A DNA stretch of 60,000 bases from Antedon mediterranea (GCF_964355755.1 NC_092675.1:28608912-28668911); one strand, 5' to 3'. Positions 1 through 12,982 are shown, counted from the first letter of the stretch. The notes: generated by a model from the sequence alone, not told the origin. A program made the numbers and translations.

Positions 1-16
1 CTTTTACCAGATTCCT

Positions 17-1395
17 TTGTCTCGCGCTTCTATGAAGTACTGCGGCGTTGCCACACCATTTCGAGGTGTGAGAGTTTATGCCCGGTGTGCCATGGGTATG
101 CCTGGTTCAGAGACCGCCCTCGAAGAGCTGACTTGTCGGGTACTGGGGGATTTGATTAAGGAGGGAGTAGTAGCAAAGCTTGCGGATGACCTTTATTGTG
201 GAGGGGACAGTTTAGAGGAGTTAATTTACAATTGGCGGCGTCTACTCCAATGCATTTACAAGTGTGGTCTGCGATTGTCTGCTAGCAAAACGGTGATTTG
301 TCCACAAACTACAACCATTCTTGGGTGGACCTGGTCCCTAGGTTCTATTCGCGCAAATACTCATCGTATTTCAACGTTAAAGACATGCACTCCACCACCG
401 ACGGTAAGAGGTTTACGCTCCTTTATCGGGGCATATAAGGTGTTAGCACGCGTTTTACCTCAGTGCGCATCTCTCATCGCTCCACTGGAAGAAGCCATAG
501 CCGGCTTACAGTCCAAAGAAACAATACATTGGTACGATGCCTTACATGAAGCATTTAAAGTAGCACAGAACGCACTTGACTCAAACAAGGTCATAGTTTT
601 ACCTCATCCCGATGACCAACTGTGGATCGTTACGGATGGTGCTGTTAAAAGTCATGGTCTGGGCGCAACCTTATACGTTACTCGTGAATCCAAACCACAG
701 TTAGCCGGCTTTTTTAGTGCTAAACTCCGTGCACGTCAGGTCACATGGCTACCCTCCGAGATCGAAGCTTTGGCTATTGCGGCAGCCGTTAAACATTTTA
801 GTCATTTTATTATCCAGTCTCGACATAACACATGTGTCCTAACTGACAGTAAGCCATGCGTCCAAGCGCTTGAAAAGCTATGCAGGGGAGAATTCTCAGT
901 CAGTCCCCGTGTGTCCACCTTCCTGTCCACCGCTAGCAGGTACCAGATTTCTATTCGGCACCTGGCAGGCTCAGCCAACGTCCCATCCGACTTTGCTAGT
1001 CGCAACGCTCCACCATGCTCAGTTGACAACTGTCAGGTTTGCTCATTTGTCAACGGCGCGATAGAGTCAACGGTACTACGTTCATCGATACGTGATTTCA
1101 TTACTGGAGATGCCAAACTCCCGTTCACCAGTCGGCCAGCTTGGCTAGCCATCCAATCCGAGTGTCCAGACCTTCGGCGTGTAAAAGCTCATCTTATTCA
1201 AGGAACGCGTCCATCTAAAAAGTTAACCAATGTCAGGGACATTAAACGGTACCTTAACTGTTGTTCCATTGGAAGAGATGGTCTCCTTGTAGTCAACCGC
1301 ACTGAACCACTCTCACTTAAGCATGAATGTATCATTGTCCCTCGCCCCGTATTAAACGGACTGCTGACATCACTTCACGTCCGGCTAGTCACCCA
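17..1395 (+). pseudogene. Pol fragment: reverse transcriptase (C-terminal part) and RNase H
   Basis: Open reading from position 17, entered in mid-gene. Residues 55-60 (LADDLY) are the YxDD-type catalytic box of RT, with Leu in place of the usual Tyr. The RT connection follows to about residue 160. RNase H spans roughly residues 200-330, with acidic catalytic candidates at D207 (VTDGA), E248/E250 (SEIEA), D277 (LTDSK) and D325 (VPSDFASR). A Cys-rich linker follows (C334, C339, C342). The frame runs on to 1585, but the integrase homology leaves it near 1392, so the last ~60 codons are out-of-frame noise. The DNA-synthesis role is family knowledge; the family placement is inference. Confidence 0.82.
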
Positions 1396-1818
1396 ACTAG
1401 TCACCAACTTAAGTTATCCGTTCGCCGCCACTTCTTTGCGCTTGACTTGGACAAAACCATCGAACAGGTGTCAGAATCGTGTCATCACTGTGCCTCGATT
1501 CGTACTGTACCCACCACTGCAATTGACCAGTCCACTGATGATCCTCCGTCGAAGCTCGGAGTCACCTTTGCCGCCGATGTCCTAAAACGCGAGCGTCAAC
1601 TTATTCTTGTTGTCAGAGAGACGGTGACGTCTTACACCCTTTCGTGTTTAATCAGCGATGAGAAGCACGATACTCTCCGTGATACCTTAATTCGCTTATG
1701 CATTGGCATGTGCCCCGTGGAAGGCCCCTCAGCAACCATCCGCACAGACCCTGCCCCGGGCTTCATGGCACTCGTCCACGATCCCGTCTTACTGCAACAT
1801 AGGATTTCGATCGAAAGA
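1390..1818 (+). pseudogene. Pol fragment: integrase HHCC finger and catalytic core
   Basis: This continues the RT/RNase H frame after a frameshift near 1392. A His/His then CxxC pattern (SCHHCASI) marks the integrase zinc finger. A core follows with likely catalytic Asp residues at FAADVLKR and at IRTDPAPGF. A second frameshift near 1815 moves the integrase homology to the third frame, where the catalytic Glu (NPVGEKAV) lies. Integrase joins element cDNA to host DNA. This copy cannot make one continuous protein. Confidence 0.75.
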
Positions 1819-2591
1819 ACATCAACAAAAACCCGGTTGGAGAGAAAGCTGTACGCAAATTGTCAGAAGAGTTACTTCGGCAAGAGCCTGGTGGTGGTCC
1901 CATCTCACCGACGGTGCTTGCTGTCGCCACATCTCGTCTTAACTCCCGTATCCGAACACGAGGATTGTCGTCTCGCGAAATGTGGACACAGCGAGATCAG
2001 TTCACTCATGACCAAATCCCTATTTCTGACCGCAAGTTGATTATCAGCCAACAGCACCTCAGAGCCTCTAATCACGCGCACAGCGAAAAGTCTAAGGCAC
2101 CCGTCGCGTGTGCAGCACCTGACGTTTCTATTACGGTTGGTGATTTAGTCTACCTGTGGACAGATCGTCGCAAGATCTGTGCACGAGATCGCTATCTCGT
2201 TGTTTCTGTAGATGGAAAGTGGTGCAACGTCCGAAAGTTTACGCACTCATAATTGAGAAGCGCTACTTATCGTGTAAAGAAATCAGAGTGTTTTACTGTA
2301 CCGACTGACGTTCATCATTCTCCCACACCAACCTCACAACGCCACTGCGACACCTCTGATGAAGAACCTGATTTCACAGTTGATCCGTCTCCATTTCCTC
2401 CACCCGAGGTACCGTCAACTCTTTCTGCCTCTCCTAATGAGGTGAACGACAAGTCATCATCCATACAGACCCCGGAAGAATCACCAATGGAAGTTCCAGC
2501 ACAGTTGTCTCATCGCACATCCACACGTTCACGCAGATTTCCTCTGACTACGTTCTTGATTTATAATGTTTCATTCGTATTATATAGTTAA
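1815..2591 (+). pseudogene. Pol fragment: integrase C-terminal half and tail
   Basis: Third-frame continuation of the integrase. It holds the core Glu region near 1830 and a helical stretch ending in SSREMWTQRDQF. A basic module with VGDLVYLWTDRRK around 2140-2200 resembles the SH3-like C-terminal domain that binds DNA. The frame is stopped by TAA at 2250-2252 but resumes unchanged as LRSATYRVKK, so this is a point nonsense mutation and not a domain end. The tail to 2591 is Pro/Ser/Thr-rich and I do not recognise it. Confidence 0.7.
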
Positions 2592-2662
2592 GTTTCGACC
2601 ATTCAATGTAGATTTTGAGTGCTTTTGCTTGCTTTGTTTTGTTTTTGACTTTTGTGTTTTCT

Positions 2663-2850
2663 GAGAAGAGAAAAAAAAAATGATTACGCCAGTCTAGCGC
2701 CCCCTATCTGGGTTGACTTATATATCATGGCCGCTGGTTGTTATGTTATTGTTGTGATATTTGGTTTTGACGAATAAAGATCTTATTCTACTTGAGTCTT
2801 ACGTGTCCGGTCGTCTTTATTGTGGTGTGCCTTTTGCCTGACTGGCGATA
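2663..2850 (+). repeat. Polypurine tract and 3' LTR
   Basis: A purine run at 2663-2680 (ctgagaagag then ten A) is followed at once by TG at 2681, the usual layout of plus-strand priming site and LTR start. The sequence after it holds a TATA-like TTATATAT at ~2718 and AATAAA at 2773-2778. The 3' edge is not fixed; the next element starts near 2890. Confidence 0.6.
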
Positions 2851-2889
2851 ATTATATGTGATACTATCATCAATTATTAAATTTATAAG

Positions 2890-5800
2890 CAAGCATGTGT
2901 TTCTATACATTATAGTAGAGCAGTTAATGACATGAGCTGTGCATTTTATTACCAAAGCATGAAACTTGGCACAAAGTTTCTTTGATGTATATAGATTCAA
3001 AATATCGGGGGGTGCCAAGTGTCCAACGTCCGGTATGGCGGCCATCTTGATTTCAAAATGGCCACCATAAAAACAAAAAATCTTCAAATCTTGGCAACTA
3101 TACACATTAGAGACTTAATTCTGGTCTCAAATTGTTCACAAACTATATATTTCTATTTGCTCTAATGAAAAGTTTCGTCCAGAAATGACGTTTCTTACAG
3201 TTTGACCTTTGACCTTGTATTTGTATATCTCTGTAACTACTGGTCATTTTCAATCGATTTTGGTGTCATTTTGTTCAGAATAAATACATTTATATTTGTA
3301 GTAATGAAACATTTTCACATAAAATGACCGGAAATACAATTTATGACCTTTGACATTAATTTATTGATTTTTAATTATGTGAATATACTGTAGGTGGTTT
3401 TTGTTGGTCTAAAGTGCACCTAATTTTGAACTTTAACCTGATAGGCGTAATTATATTAAATGATTAATGGACTTAAATTGTATATAGTACATAAAATTGG
3501 TAAACATTGTGCTTGGTGGTACCATTAGTTCAATGATGTTGGCACCTTCTGATTCGCTAAAAGTTTTAATAGTTTGACAGAGGAAATAACATACATGTTA
3601 TTGAATACCGTAAAACCTCGAAAAGGTGATAGTATGAGCTTCTTTTCGAGACAGACTGTATTTGATTGTCAAATGAATATAGTATGATGATCGTGTTTAT
3701 ATCAATATATTATTAATGACCTTACAAAGAACCCTTTCTATTTCAACAATTAAGCCATAGTTATTCTACAATTTATTGTTTTCCAAGTGGTAGGCCTATT
3801 TTGATTGCATCTTATTTTTGTATGCTTCCTCGGTTAATATGGTCCTAACCCTCCTTCTTTGTCTGTAGATGATCTTATACCCCATTCTTTGTCTGTGGAT
3901 GGTCTTTACCCGCTTCTGTGTCTGTTGATGGTATTATTACACCCCTTTCTTTATGTGTGGATGGTCTTACACCCATTTCTTTGTCTGTAGATGGTCTTAC
4001 ACCCCTTCTTTGTCTGTGGATGGTCCTACACTCCCTTCTTTGTCTGTGGTTGGTCCTACACCCTTCTTTTTCTGTGGATGGTCCTACACCCCCTTCTTTG
4101 TCTGTGGATAGTCTTATGCACCCTTCTTTGTCTGTGGATGGTCTTATAATCCCTTCTTTGTATGTGGATGGTCTTACTTACACCCCTTCTTTGTCTGTGG
4201 GTGGTCTTACATCCCCTTCTTTGTCTGTGGATGGTCCGATGGTCCTACACCTCCTTTTTTGTCTGTGAAAAGTCTTATACCCCTTCTTTGTCTGTAAGTG
4301 GTCCTATACCCCTTTCTTTGTCAGTGGACGGTTCTACACCCGCTTCTTTGTCTGTGGATGGTCTTACACCCCTTTCTTTTTCCGTGGACGGTCTTATACC
4401 CCCTTCTGTGCCTGTGGGTGATCTTATACCCCCTTCTTTGTCTGTTGATGGTATTACACCCCTTTCTTTGTCCGTTGATGGTATTACACCCCTTTTTTGT
4501 ATGTGGATGGTCTTATACACCCCTTTCTTTGTGTATGGCTGGTCTTGCACTCCTTTAATTTGTTTGTGGATGGTCTTATACCCCTTCTTTGTCTGTAAGT
4601 GGTCCTATACCCCTTTCTTTGTCAGTGGTGGATGGTCTTACACCCCCTTCTCTGTCTGTGGACGGTTCTACACTCCCTTCTTTGTCTGTGGATGGTCTTA
4701 CACCCCTTTCTTTTTCTGTGGACGGTTTTATACCCCTTCTGTGCCTGTGGGTGATCTTATACCCCCTTCTTTGTCTGTTGATGGTATTACACCCCTTTCT
4801 TTGTCCGTTGATGGTATTACACCCCTTTTTTGTATGTGGATGGTCTTATACACCCCTTTGTGTATGGATGGTCTTGCACTCCTTTAATTTGTCTGTGGAT
4901 GGTCTTATTTCTTTGTCTGTGGATGGTCTTATACCCCCTTCTTTGTCTGTGGATGGTCTTATATCCCCTTCTTTGTCTGTGGATGGTCTTCTCCCCTTCT
5001 TTGTCTGTGGATGGTCCTACACCCCTTCTTTGTCTGTGGATGGTCCTACACCCCTTATTTGTCTGTAAGTGGTCCTATACCCTTTCTTTGTCAGTGGATG
5101 GTCTTGCACCCCCTTCTTTGTCTGTGGACGGTCCTACGCCCTCTTCTTTGTCTGTGGATGGTCCTATACCCCTTTTTTTGTCAGTGGATGGTCTTATACC
5201 CCCTTCTTTGTCTGTGGACGGTCCTACATCCCCTTCTTTGTCTTTAGATGGCCTTACACCCCTTTCTTTGTCTGTGGATGGTCTTATACCTCCTTCTTTG
5301 TGTGTGGATGGTCTTACACCCCTTCTTTGTCTGTGGATGGTCTTACACCCCCTTTTTTGTCTGTGGATGGTCTTATACCCTCTTCTTTGTATGTGGATGG
5401 TCTTACAACCCCTTCTTTGTCTGTGGATGGTCTTACACCCCCTTCTTTGTCTGTGGATGGTCTTACACCCCCTTCTTTGTCTGGACCCACTACTTTGATT
5501 GATTAAATTAGACATTGTTTCTTGTATGATTAGGAAACCAAGACCTTTAAAGTGAAAGTCCACAGGTGGATGCCTAAACAGGTCTTGTACAGAACAGTAT
5601 ATTGTAGGTCCATGTCACTAATTTGAGGATTACTTGAATAATTATATTGAGATGTCTTTTACGAATTGATTTAGTTCGGATTTTGCTAAAAAATCAATGA
5701 CTAGAGAAAATCGAGGAAAAGGATTCAGATAAAAGGTTTACAGCAAAGGCCCATTACCATAAAAATGGAGTACATTTTTTTAGATGCAACAAAAAAACGA

Positions 5801-6485
5801 TTGACACATCACAGTTTAGCAAACATGTCGGCATAGATGAGCTCAGTGATCTGTCATACTTTATGCCTATCCTATCACATCAAAAGTTAAAAATTCAGAA
5901 TAATAATTCCGTGTCATTTATTTCGGTAAAAAAATTAGGTGCATTTATACCAATTTAACCACATACAGTATGTTCACATAATTATATATGTATTGTCAAA
6001 GGTTATAAATTGTATTTCCAGTCATTTTATGTGAAAATGTTTCATTACTATAAATATAAATGTCTTTATTCTGAACAAAATGACACCAAAATCGATTGAA
6101 AATGATCAGTAGTTACTGAGATATACAGATAAGAGGTCAAAGGTCAAACTGGAAGAAACGTCATTTCCGGTCATTTTTGGACGAAACTTTTCATTAAAGC
6201 AAATAGAAATATGTGGTTTGTGAACAATTTAACACCAGAATCAAGTCTCTACTGTTTATAGTTGCCAAGATATGAACACTTTTTGTTTTTATGGTGGCCA
6301 TTTTGAAATCAAGATGGCCGCCATACCGGACGTTGGACACTTGGCACCCCCCGACATTTTGAATCTATATACATCAAAGAAACTTTGTGGAAAGTTTCAT
6401 GCTTTGGTAATAAAGTGCACAACTTGGCTATTTTTATGGCGTTAACTGCTCTACTATTACAACTTACAAGAATACATGTTACTAA
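2890..6485. mobile_element. Foldback element A with long inverted arms
   Basis: Two arms of about 540 bp face each other: 2890-3430 and 5930-6485. The segment around 3001-3080 returns as its reverse complement around 6281-6360 with few differences, and the match extends inward to the tgcacctaat block (3415, 5940). Inside lie a ~1.65-kb minisatellite and AT-rich flanks, with no transposase. The arms are built from ~145-bp modules each starting near a tgaccttTGACCTT word, as in element B at 20197. Target duplications could not be identified. This looks like a non-autonomous foldback DNA transposon; the superfamily is unknown. Confidence 0.8.
3838..5491 (+). repeat. 30-bp minisatellite, about 55 units
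   Basis: The unit is close to 30 bp and reads roughly gatggtcttacaccc followed by ccttctttgtctgtg, with 29-31 bp variants. Because 30 is a multiple of three, runs stay open in several frames on both strands and give false 80-240-residue frames with a 10-residue period (VDGLTPPSLS). A higher-order repeat shows: the rare variant with gtctgtaagtgg recurs at about 4293, 4594 and 5064, and 4270-4560 closely matches 4575-4890. It forms the centre of foldback element A. Confidence 0.93.
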
Positions 6486-8282
6486 TACTAGGCCTGTATA
6501 CAATTTTTCAAATGTTACACTTAAAAACCTGAAGAAAATTGTAATTTTCTTGATAAAAACATCTGCTAGTGTTACTTCTGTACATATAATTTCTAACCTA
6601 CTACTTCATTTTATTAAAATAAAAAATAGTACTGTAGATGTAAAAATGTACTACATTGAAGCACACGTACGTAGGGCTAGGCTAGCTAGGCCTTGCTTGT
6701 GACGACCAACAAAGTGCTGCTGCTGTGTGTGTGTTACTGTTTGTGAATCTGATGGTACATACATTGGTTTGTGGCTGCCTATACAGTATTAATTATTAAA
6801 ATTCTAGGCATATTATTATTATTACAATGACGTTCAGTACTACTATTAATATTTATTATTATATTTACAGTGAGTATAGTATTAGGCCTCTAGTATGTAT
6901 AAATCTGTCACTCGTGCAAAAAAGCCAATTGCATGTTGCTGCAGACTGTCCGCCATGCGGTATGTCTACTAGAGGGAGTTTGTGTCCGCCAACCGGTACC
7001 TTGTCAAATTGCCCGACGATTCCATTTTACAGTGGGTAATTACTGTAACTAGTACAATAGCCCGGCGAATCCATTTTACAGTGGGTAATTATTGTATCTA
7101 CAGTGTGGTAGACCGTCAATTACTCGTATTGTTATTACTTATACTGGTATTTGATATACTGTGTGTAGTTTTTTGTTCTTTTTAATTAATAAATGACCTT
7201 TTACAATTGTCTATTGTGATTTTTTAAAACATTGACGAATTAGAAAATATTGGCAACAGAGGGCGCTATTTTTACATTTATAACAGAGCCATAATGAAAG
7301 AGTAAGTAATACGACCAAAGATCTCTCTAGTGTGGTACAGTTACACTGTTCTACAATTTTAGTATACCGTAACAGAGTAAACCCCCTATTGAATTACAAC
7401 AATAATACGTTGCATGCTCCTACGAATTTTACGCATGTTTTGGGGGATACAGAATATTTTAGCTTAGTTAAAATTTTAGGTATCCCGACAGTTTTGTCTA
7501 AAGTACTCTCACATGCATTGATGGGCTACTCATAAACTCATACTCATATAACTCATTACAAGTCTATGATTATTCATTATTATTATTAAAAATGGTTATT
7601 ATCATTATCTTGCACCCTATAGCGCTCTCAGAATTTTATCTATAATATAATTATAATTATTTGTTTAATCTTAAGTTGTTTTAGGCCCGTGACATTATGG
7701 TTAATTGTTTATTATTATTTTACAAAGGAAAACGGACGTACGCCAATTGAAGAGGCCCAAAAACATTAAAGGCATCACATAGGCCTACACACGTGTATAA
7801 AGAAATAATAATTGGGGATACACAGCTATTTAGAGACCCATCCGTAACACCAAAACCCTTAATATAATAATAATTTTTCGGGCTAGAATAGGTGTACCCC
7901 ATGAAATCAACGGGTATTTTACAGAATATTCAAATCACCACCTGAACCGTATAATTGGTATACCATTTACTGTAGGCCTAGTAACCCTACCACATTGTAG
8001 GCCTAGTTCTTGTATAACAAAATGATTATCTTTACTTGTTTATTACAATGATAATATTAATAATTTTTCTAATTCGTCAGATAACGCATTGTACCTATAC
8101 CACCAGGATCTCGAAAACTTCAATCAAATAATGTATATAATAAATTAATTCTTGGCCCTCTCCTTTTTTCATGTTTTTGCAAATGGATACAAAATCCAAT
8201 GCTGGGAGTCTAAAAATATTGTAGCCCCGTAACAGATTATACCCTTCCAGTATCTATATACACCAAGGGATACAATATATCA
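6486..8282. other. Non-coding DNA, no gene seen
   Basis: AT-rich sequence with only short chance frames. A ~49-bp direct repeat occurs at about 7014 and 7063 (attccattttacagtgggtaa). A stretch near 6940-6975 (tccgccatgcggtatgtct) resembles the repeated words at 12825-12965. AGGCCTA words are scattered. No promoter or RNA gene could be supported. Confidence 0.6.
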
Positions 8283-8460
8283 CGGTCGACTGTATAGGAA
8301 AGGTACCCCCCCCCCCCCCTCCGTGACAGATTGAACACCCTATAACAGTTTAATAACTATCTATTATAGGGGGTGCAATTATTACGGTCGACTGTCCAGA
8401 ATATTAGGTACCCCCGTGACAGATTGCACCCTCTATTATACCAGTTAATAACTATCTAAT
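8283..8460. repeat. Two-copy ~100-bp tandem repeat
   Basis: Two copies, from about 8283 and 8383, share cacggtcgactgt, a ggtaccccc run, cgtgacagattg and taataactatct. The first copy has a 15-C homopolymer near 8308. It abuts the satellite that starts at 8461. Confidence 0.7.
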
Positions 8461-11000
8461 ATGCAGTTTGTCCACCAGTGGGAGTTTTTTTTACTTTTTT
8501 AACTAAATAATTTGGCTAGGTGTGATCGTGTATTTGAGCTTGGATGGGGAGGGGGGGGGAGTTTATGTTTGGTCGATAATGTTGAACGGAAGGGGTAGGA
8601 GGGGGTATGGTGTGCATGGATATGCCTACATCGTGTGTAACTGTAACAGTGTCCGCCAGAAAGAGCTTTTAAGGGCTTCTTTACATTATTTTATATTTAC
8701 ATTTATATGGATCAATTACAAATTATAACAGGCAACAGGTACGTTATACAATAAACATCAAATAAGCCGTTGATTTCATCGCCTAAAAAACGTGCCAATA
8801 TTTGTTATAACGTAAAAGATATCCCAACTATCCACTAAAGAGAGAGGTTATTAAATTACAATATTCTGTCACCAAAAAAATGATATACATTTAATTTTTT
8901 TAATGTGATAGGCCTACTTCCAGACGGTGACAAATTAGAGTCTTGACTATACATCGTACCGTTTTTTAATGTCCGTTTAAAAATAGCAGAACAGAGAAAT
9001 GCAGTTTGTTTTAAAGGCCTAAAGATATAGGCCTAATATGCAGTTTGTCCTCCAGAGAGAGTTTTTGGACGGGCCTAAGTTCTTTTTTAACTAAATAATT
9101 TGTCTGGTTGTGATCGTGTATTTGAGCTTGGATGGGGAGGGGGCGTTAGTTCATGTTTGGTCGATATGTTGAACGGAGGGTGCGGGGGGCGGGGGTATGG
9201 TGTGAAGGGATAAGCCTACACCGTGTGTAACTGGATTGTCCGCCAGAGAGATTTAAAGGGCATCTTTACATAAATTTGTATTTAGTACATTTATATGTAT
9301 CACTTACAAATTATAGAAACAGGTACGTTCTATATAAACATCAGATAAGCCGTTGAATTCATCGCCCAAAAACATGCCAATATTTGTTATAACGTAAAAG
9401 ATAGCCCAACTGTCCATAGAGAGAGAGTTTATTGAATTACAATATTCTGTCTGTCATCGAAAAATATATGATATACATTTAATTTTTTTAAATGTAATAT
9501 TTCCAGACGGTGACAAATTATGTCTTGACTATACATGATCGTACCGTTTTTTAATGTCCGTTTAAAAATAGCATAGAAATGCAGTTTGTTTTAATATAGA
9601 TAAGGCCTAATATGCAGTTTGTCCACCAGAGGGAGTTTTTGGACCTAAGTTCTTTTTTAACTAAATAATTTGTCTGGATGTGATCGTGTATTTGAGCAAA
9701 TGGGGAGGGAGTTCATGTTTGGTCGATATGTTGAACGGGGGGGGGGAGGGGGGATATGGTGTGTAGGGATAGGCCTACACCGTGTGTAACCGAATTGTCC
9801 GCCAGAGAGAGTTTAAGGGCATCTTTACATAAATTTGTATTGAGTACATTTATATGAATCAATTACAAATTATAGCAACAGGTACGTTCTATATAAACAT
9901 CAGATAAGCCGTTGATCTCATCTCCCAAAAACGTGCCAATATTTGGAATGAAGGGGGTTGGGGAGATATAGTGTGAAGGGATAGGCCTACATTTGGCGAT
10001 ATTCTGTCACCGAAAAAAATATGATATACATTTAATTTTTAAATGTGATACTTCTAGACTGAGACAAGTCTTGACTATACACATACACATCGTACCGTAT
10101 TTGAATGTCCGTTTAAAAATTGCAGAGAAATGCAGTTTGCTTTAATATAGATATAGGCCTAATATGCAGTTTGTCCACCAGAGGGAGTTTTTGGACCTAC
10201 GTTCTTTTTAAACTAAATAATTTGTCTAGGTGTGATCGTGTATTTGAGCTTGGATGTTTGGTGGGAGGGGGAATGGTGTGTAGAGATAGGCATACATCGT
10301 GTGTAAGTGTCCGCCAGAGAGAGTTTAAGTGCATCTTTACATTAATTTGTATTTAGTACATTATTTATATGGTTCAATTACAAATTATAGCAACAGGTAC
10401 GTTCTATATATAAACATCAGATAAACCGTTGATTTCACCGCCCAAAAACGTTCCAATATTTGTTAGCTGTCCACTAGAGAGAGAGAGTTTATTGAATTAC
10501 GATATTCTGTCGCCGAAAAAATTTGATTTACATTTAATTTTTTAAATTTAATAATTCCAGACTGAGATAAATTATGAGTCTTGATATACATCGTACCGTT
10601 TTTTTAATGTCCGTTTAAAAATAGCAGAGAAATGCAGTTTGTTTTAATATGGATATAGGCCTAATATGCAGTTTGTCTACCAGAGTGAGTTTTTGGACCT
10701 ATACGTTCTTTTTTAACTAAATAATTTGTCTGGGTGTGATCGTGTATTTGAGCATGGATGGGGAGGGGAGGGGGAGAGAGTTCATGTTTGGTAAATATGT
10801 TGAACGGAGGGGGAGGGGGTATGGTGTGAAGGGATAAGCTAAGCCTACACCTTGTGTAAGCGAATTGTCCGCCAGAGAGAGTTTAAGGGCATCTTTACAT
10901 AAATTTGTATTTAGTACATTTTATATGGATCCATTACAAATTATAGCAACCGGTACGTTCTATATAAACATCAGATAAGCCGTTGATGTCATCGCCCAAC
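8461..11000 (+). repeat. Satellite of ~500-580-bp units, about 4.6 copies
   Basis: Each unit begins with atgcagtttgtcc followed by a ccagaggga-like word. Unit starts are near 8461, 9038, 9612, 10164 and 10666, giving lengths of 577, 574, 552 and 502 bp and a partial last unit. Shared landmarks in order are: ctaaataatttgtct, gtgatcgtgtatttgagc, a G-rich tract of variable length, ttgtccgccagagagag, acaggtacgttctatat, and cagacggtgacaaatta. Within each unit the word gtcc-n-ccagag-n-gag appears up to three times. No coding capacity. Confidence 0.9.
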
Positions 11001-11520
11001 CGTTTACGTTTATTTATCAATGTTAATTTAGCGTTGAAATCCAGTCGATTTTGGTTAAAATGATATGTTTTCAATGTTGAAAAAAGATTGAAAGTAGGTA
11101 GTTATAAATTATGCTTACAGTATTACGTTTCTTTAGCAATCTCTTTTTAACGTTAATTTAACGTTAAAATCGTGTTGGCATTTTTGGTTAAAATGACAAC
11201 ATGTTTTCATCATTAATAAAGGTTGAAATTATGTTTTCATGTTTTAACTCCATTACAGTATTACGTTTCTATATCAATCTCATTTCAACGATAATTTAAC
11301 GTTATAATCGAGCTGGCTTTTGATTAAAATGGCAACATGATTTGAATTGAACATTGTGTTACGTTTATAACACAATATAATGTTAACGTTAATTCAACGT
11401 TAAAATCCAGTTGGCATTTCTGGTTAAAATGACAACATTTTTTCAACATTGAATAAAGGTTGAAATTACATTGTGTTAACGCCATTATTACGTTTGTTTT
11501 TCAATCTTATTTCACCGTTA
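11001..11520. repeat. ~130-bp tandem repeat, about four degenerate units
   Basis: Units share tattacgtttct, aacgttaatttaacgtta, ggttaaaatgacaacatg and aaaggttgaaatta. The second and fourth units are the most alike. It follows the satellite directly and holds no open frame of note. Confidence 0.75.
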
Positions 11521-12750
11521 AGATGTATTGTCCTTTTAATTATTTAAAAAAAATTAATATTTCGAAAAAAAGTTGGTCATTTTGAAGTATCATTAATAGT
11601 TATTAACTTTCACCAAAAATGTGTCGAAAAAAGTTGATTTAAAATTAAAACAAAACTGTAGACACAAGTATGAATATTTTCATAACCCAATTTATCCATT
11701 TTTACTAACTTAACCCTATTTTTGCATGCAGATGTCATTTTTCCATTCGTCTACAAGCCTTTCGTTTTACTATTACAAATGTCTTAATTAAATGCATGCA
11801 CTGTGTTGAAGGGTGACTGCAGTATGTTTGAATTTACAGTTTGTCTGTAATATTTCTGCTACAGTATTATTCTGTAGTATTCTTAAAGATATGCTACTTA
11901 AATTAGGGGTGTATTCAAAAAAATAATCATAATGAAGGTTACATTGATTAAACATTAGGCCTAAATTATTACCCGAACCTTACTTTCTTTAAAAAAAAAA
12001 ATACAAATAATAAGTCAATATTCATGATAGTTAATACGCTTGCTCCTATGGAATTTATAAATTATATCTTAGGTTTAGGAAGTCTTTTTATGTTTTACAT
12101 TGTAATGTAAAACTCAGACCAAAAATCCTTTTTTTAGATTTCACACATCATTTTTAAAAAGGTCATCTTGTCATCTGTTTTATAAAACTGTATGTACTGT
12201 GAAACAATAAAAATGATATGAAAAATTAATATGATTTTAAAATTATGAAGAATCAGATATACAGTAATTCGGTAAATAATGGACAATGTAGTACACAGTA
12301 GTATAACAATAATAGTATAATAATATGCTGCGCATGAGGCCCGGCCTTGCTAGTTAATAATAATATAGTATTATAATTATGCAAAGGCTGGCCACCGGCG
12401 ACGGTTTTCAGCCGTTCCTACAATACGGACAATGCAGTTATTTTTTTTAGGCCTACGTTGTGTGATGACTAGCATTAATTTGTTTGTTTTAAGATTGTTA
12501 TAGTTTTGATGTTATTTTTTAATGTATTCATCATGTGGAGATCTAAGATGGGATAAACCACCTGCAAGAAACAGGTTAGATTCACAGAATATTCTACTGA
12601 TAAAAATATTGTAGGCCTATATAAAAACCGAACAGAAAAGATTCGGTATAGGCTACAAAACACCTCGGATTATGGTTAGGTATATCAAACTGCCATTTGG
12701 ATATGTCGACGCAACTCTAGGAAAGGGACGCTTTAGTAACGCAATTTACT
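11521..12750. other. Non-coding AT-rich DNA, no gene seen
   Basis: No recognisable element, RNA gene or conserved frame. There are short A and T tracts and several AGGCCTA words. Confidence 0.55.
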
Positions 12751-12972
12751 TACAGAAACAAAGTACATATAATTTTTCCTTCTAAAAAAATGGTATCGTC
12801 AGGAATATGTTCCCCCTGGCAGACATACCGCCTTGCAGACATACCGCCTTGCAGACATTACAGAAACAAAGTACAGATATTTTCCCTTTAAAAAAAATGG
12901 TATCGTCGAAAATATGTTCCCCTGGCGGACATACCGCCTGGCAGACATACCGCATGGCAGACAGTCTGCAGC
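12751..12972. repeat. Two-copy ~105-bp repeat with a CCG-rich 15-bp word
   Basis: The block tacagaaacaaagtaca ... atggtatcgtc ... atatgttccccctgg occurs at about 12751 and again at 12855. Each copy ends in two or three repeats of gcagacataccgcctt-like words. It lies where the minus-strand Gypsy remnant should continue into pol. Confidence 0.7.
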
Positions 12973-12982
12973 AGGATCTCTA

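Larger units (their letters stand above)
1..2850 (+). mobile_element. LTR retrotransposon, 3' part (pol plus 3' LTR)
   Basis: The window opens inside the pol gene of an LTR retrotransposon. In order it shows the end of reverse transcriptase, RNase H, a zinc-binding integrase N-terminus, the integrase core, an integrase C-terminal module, a polypurine tract and an LTR with a poly(A) signal. The order RT-RNaseH-INT fits Ty3/Gypsy; BEL/Pao has the same order and is not excluded. Two frameshifts and one in-frame stop break the frame, so this copy is dead. The 5' LTR, gag, protease and start of RT lie outside the window. The 3' boundary near 2850 is approximate because no matching LTR is present for comparison. 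Confidence 0.85.

Noticed and set aside
3918-5563. Long reading frames with a 10-residue VDGLTPPSLS-type repeat on both strands
   Set aside because: They follow from the 30-bp minisatellite; frames are open on both strands and in several phases, with no start context or non-repeat domain.
8461-11000. CRISPR-like array (regular repeats)
   Set aside because: Whole ~500-580 bp units are repeated without unique spacers; the genome is eukaryotic.
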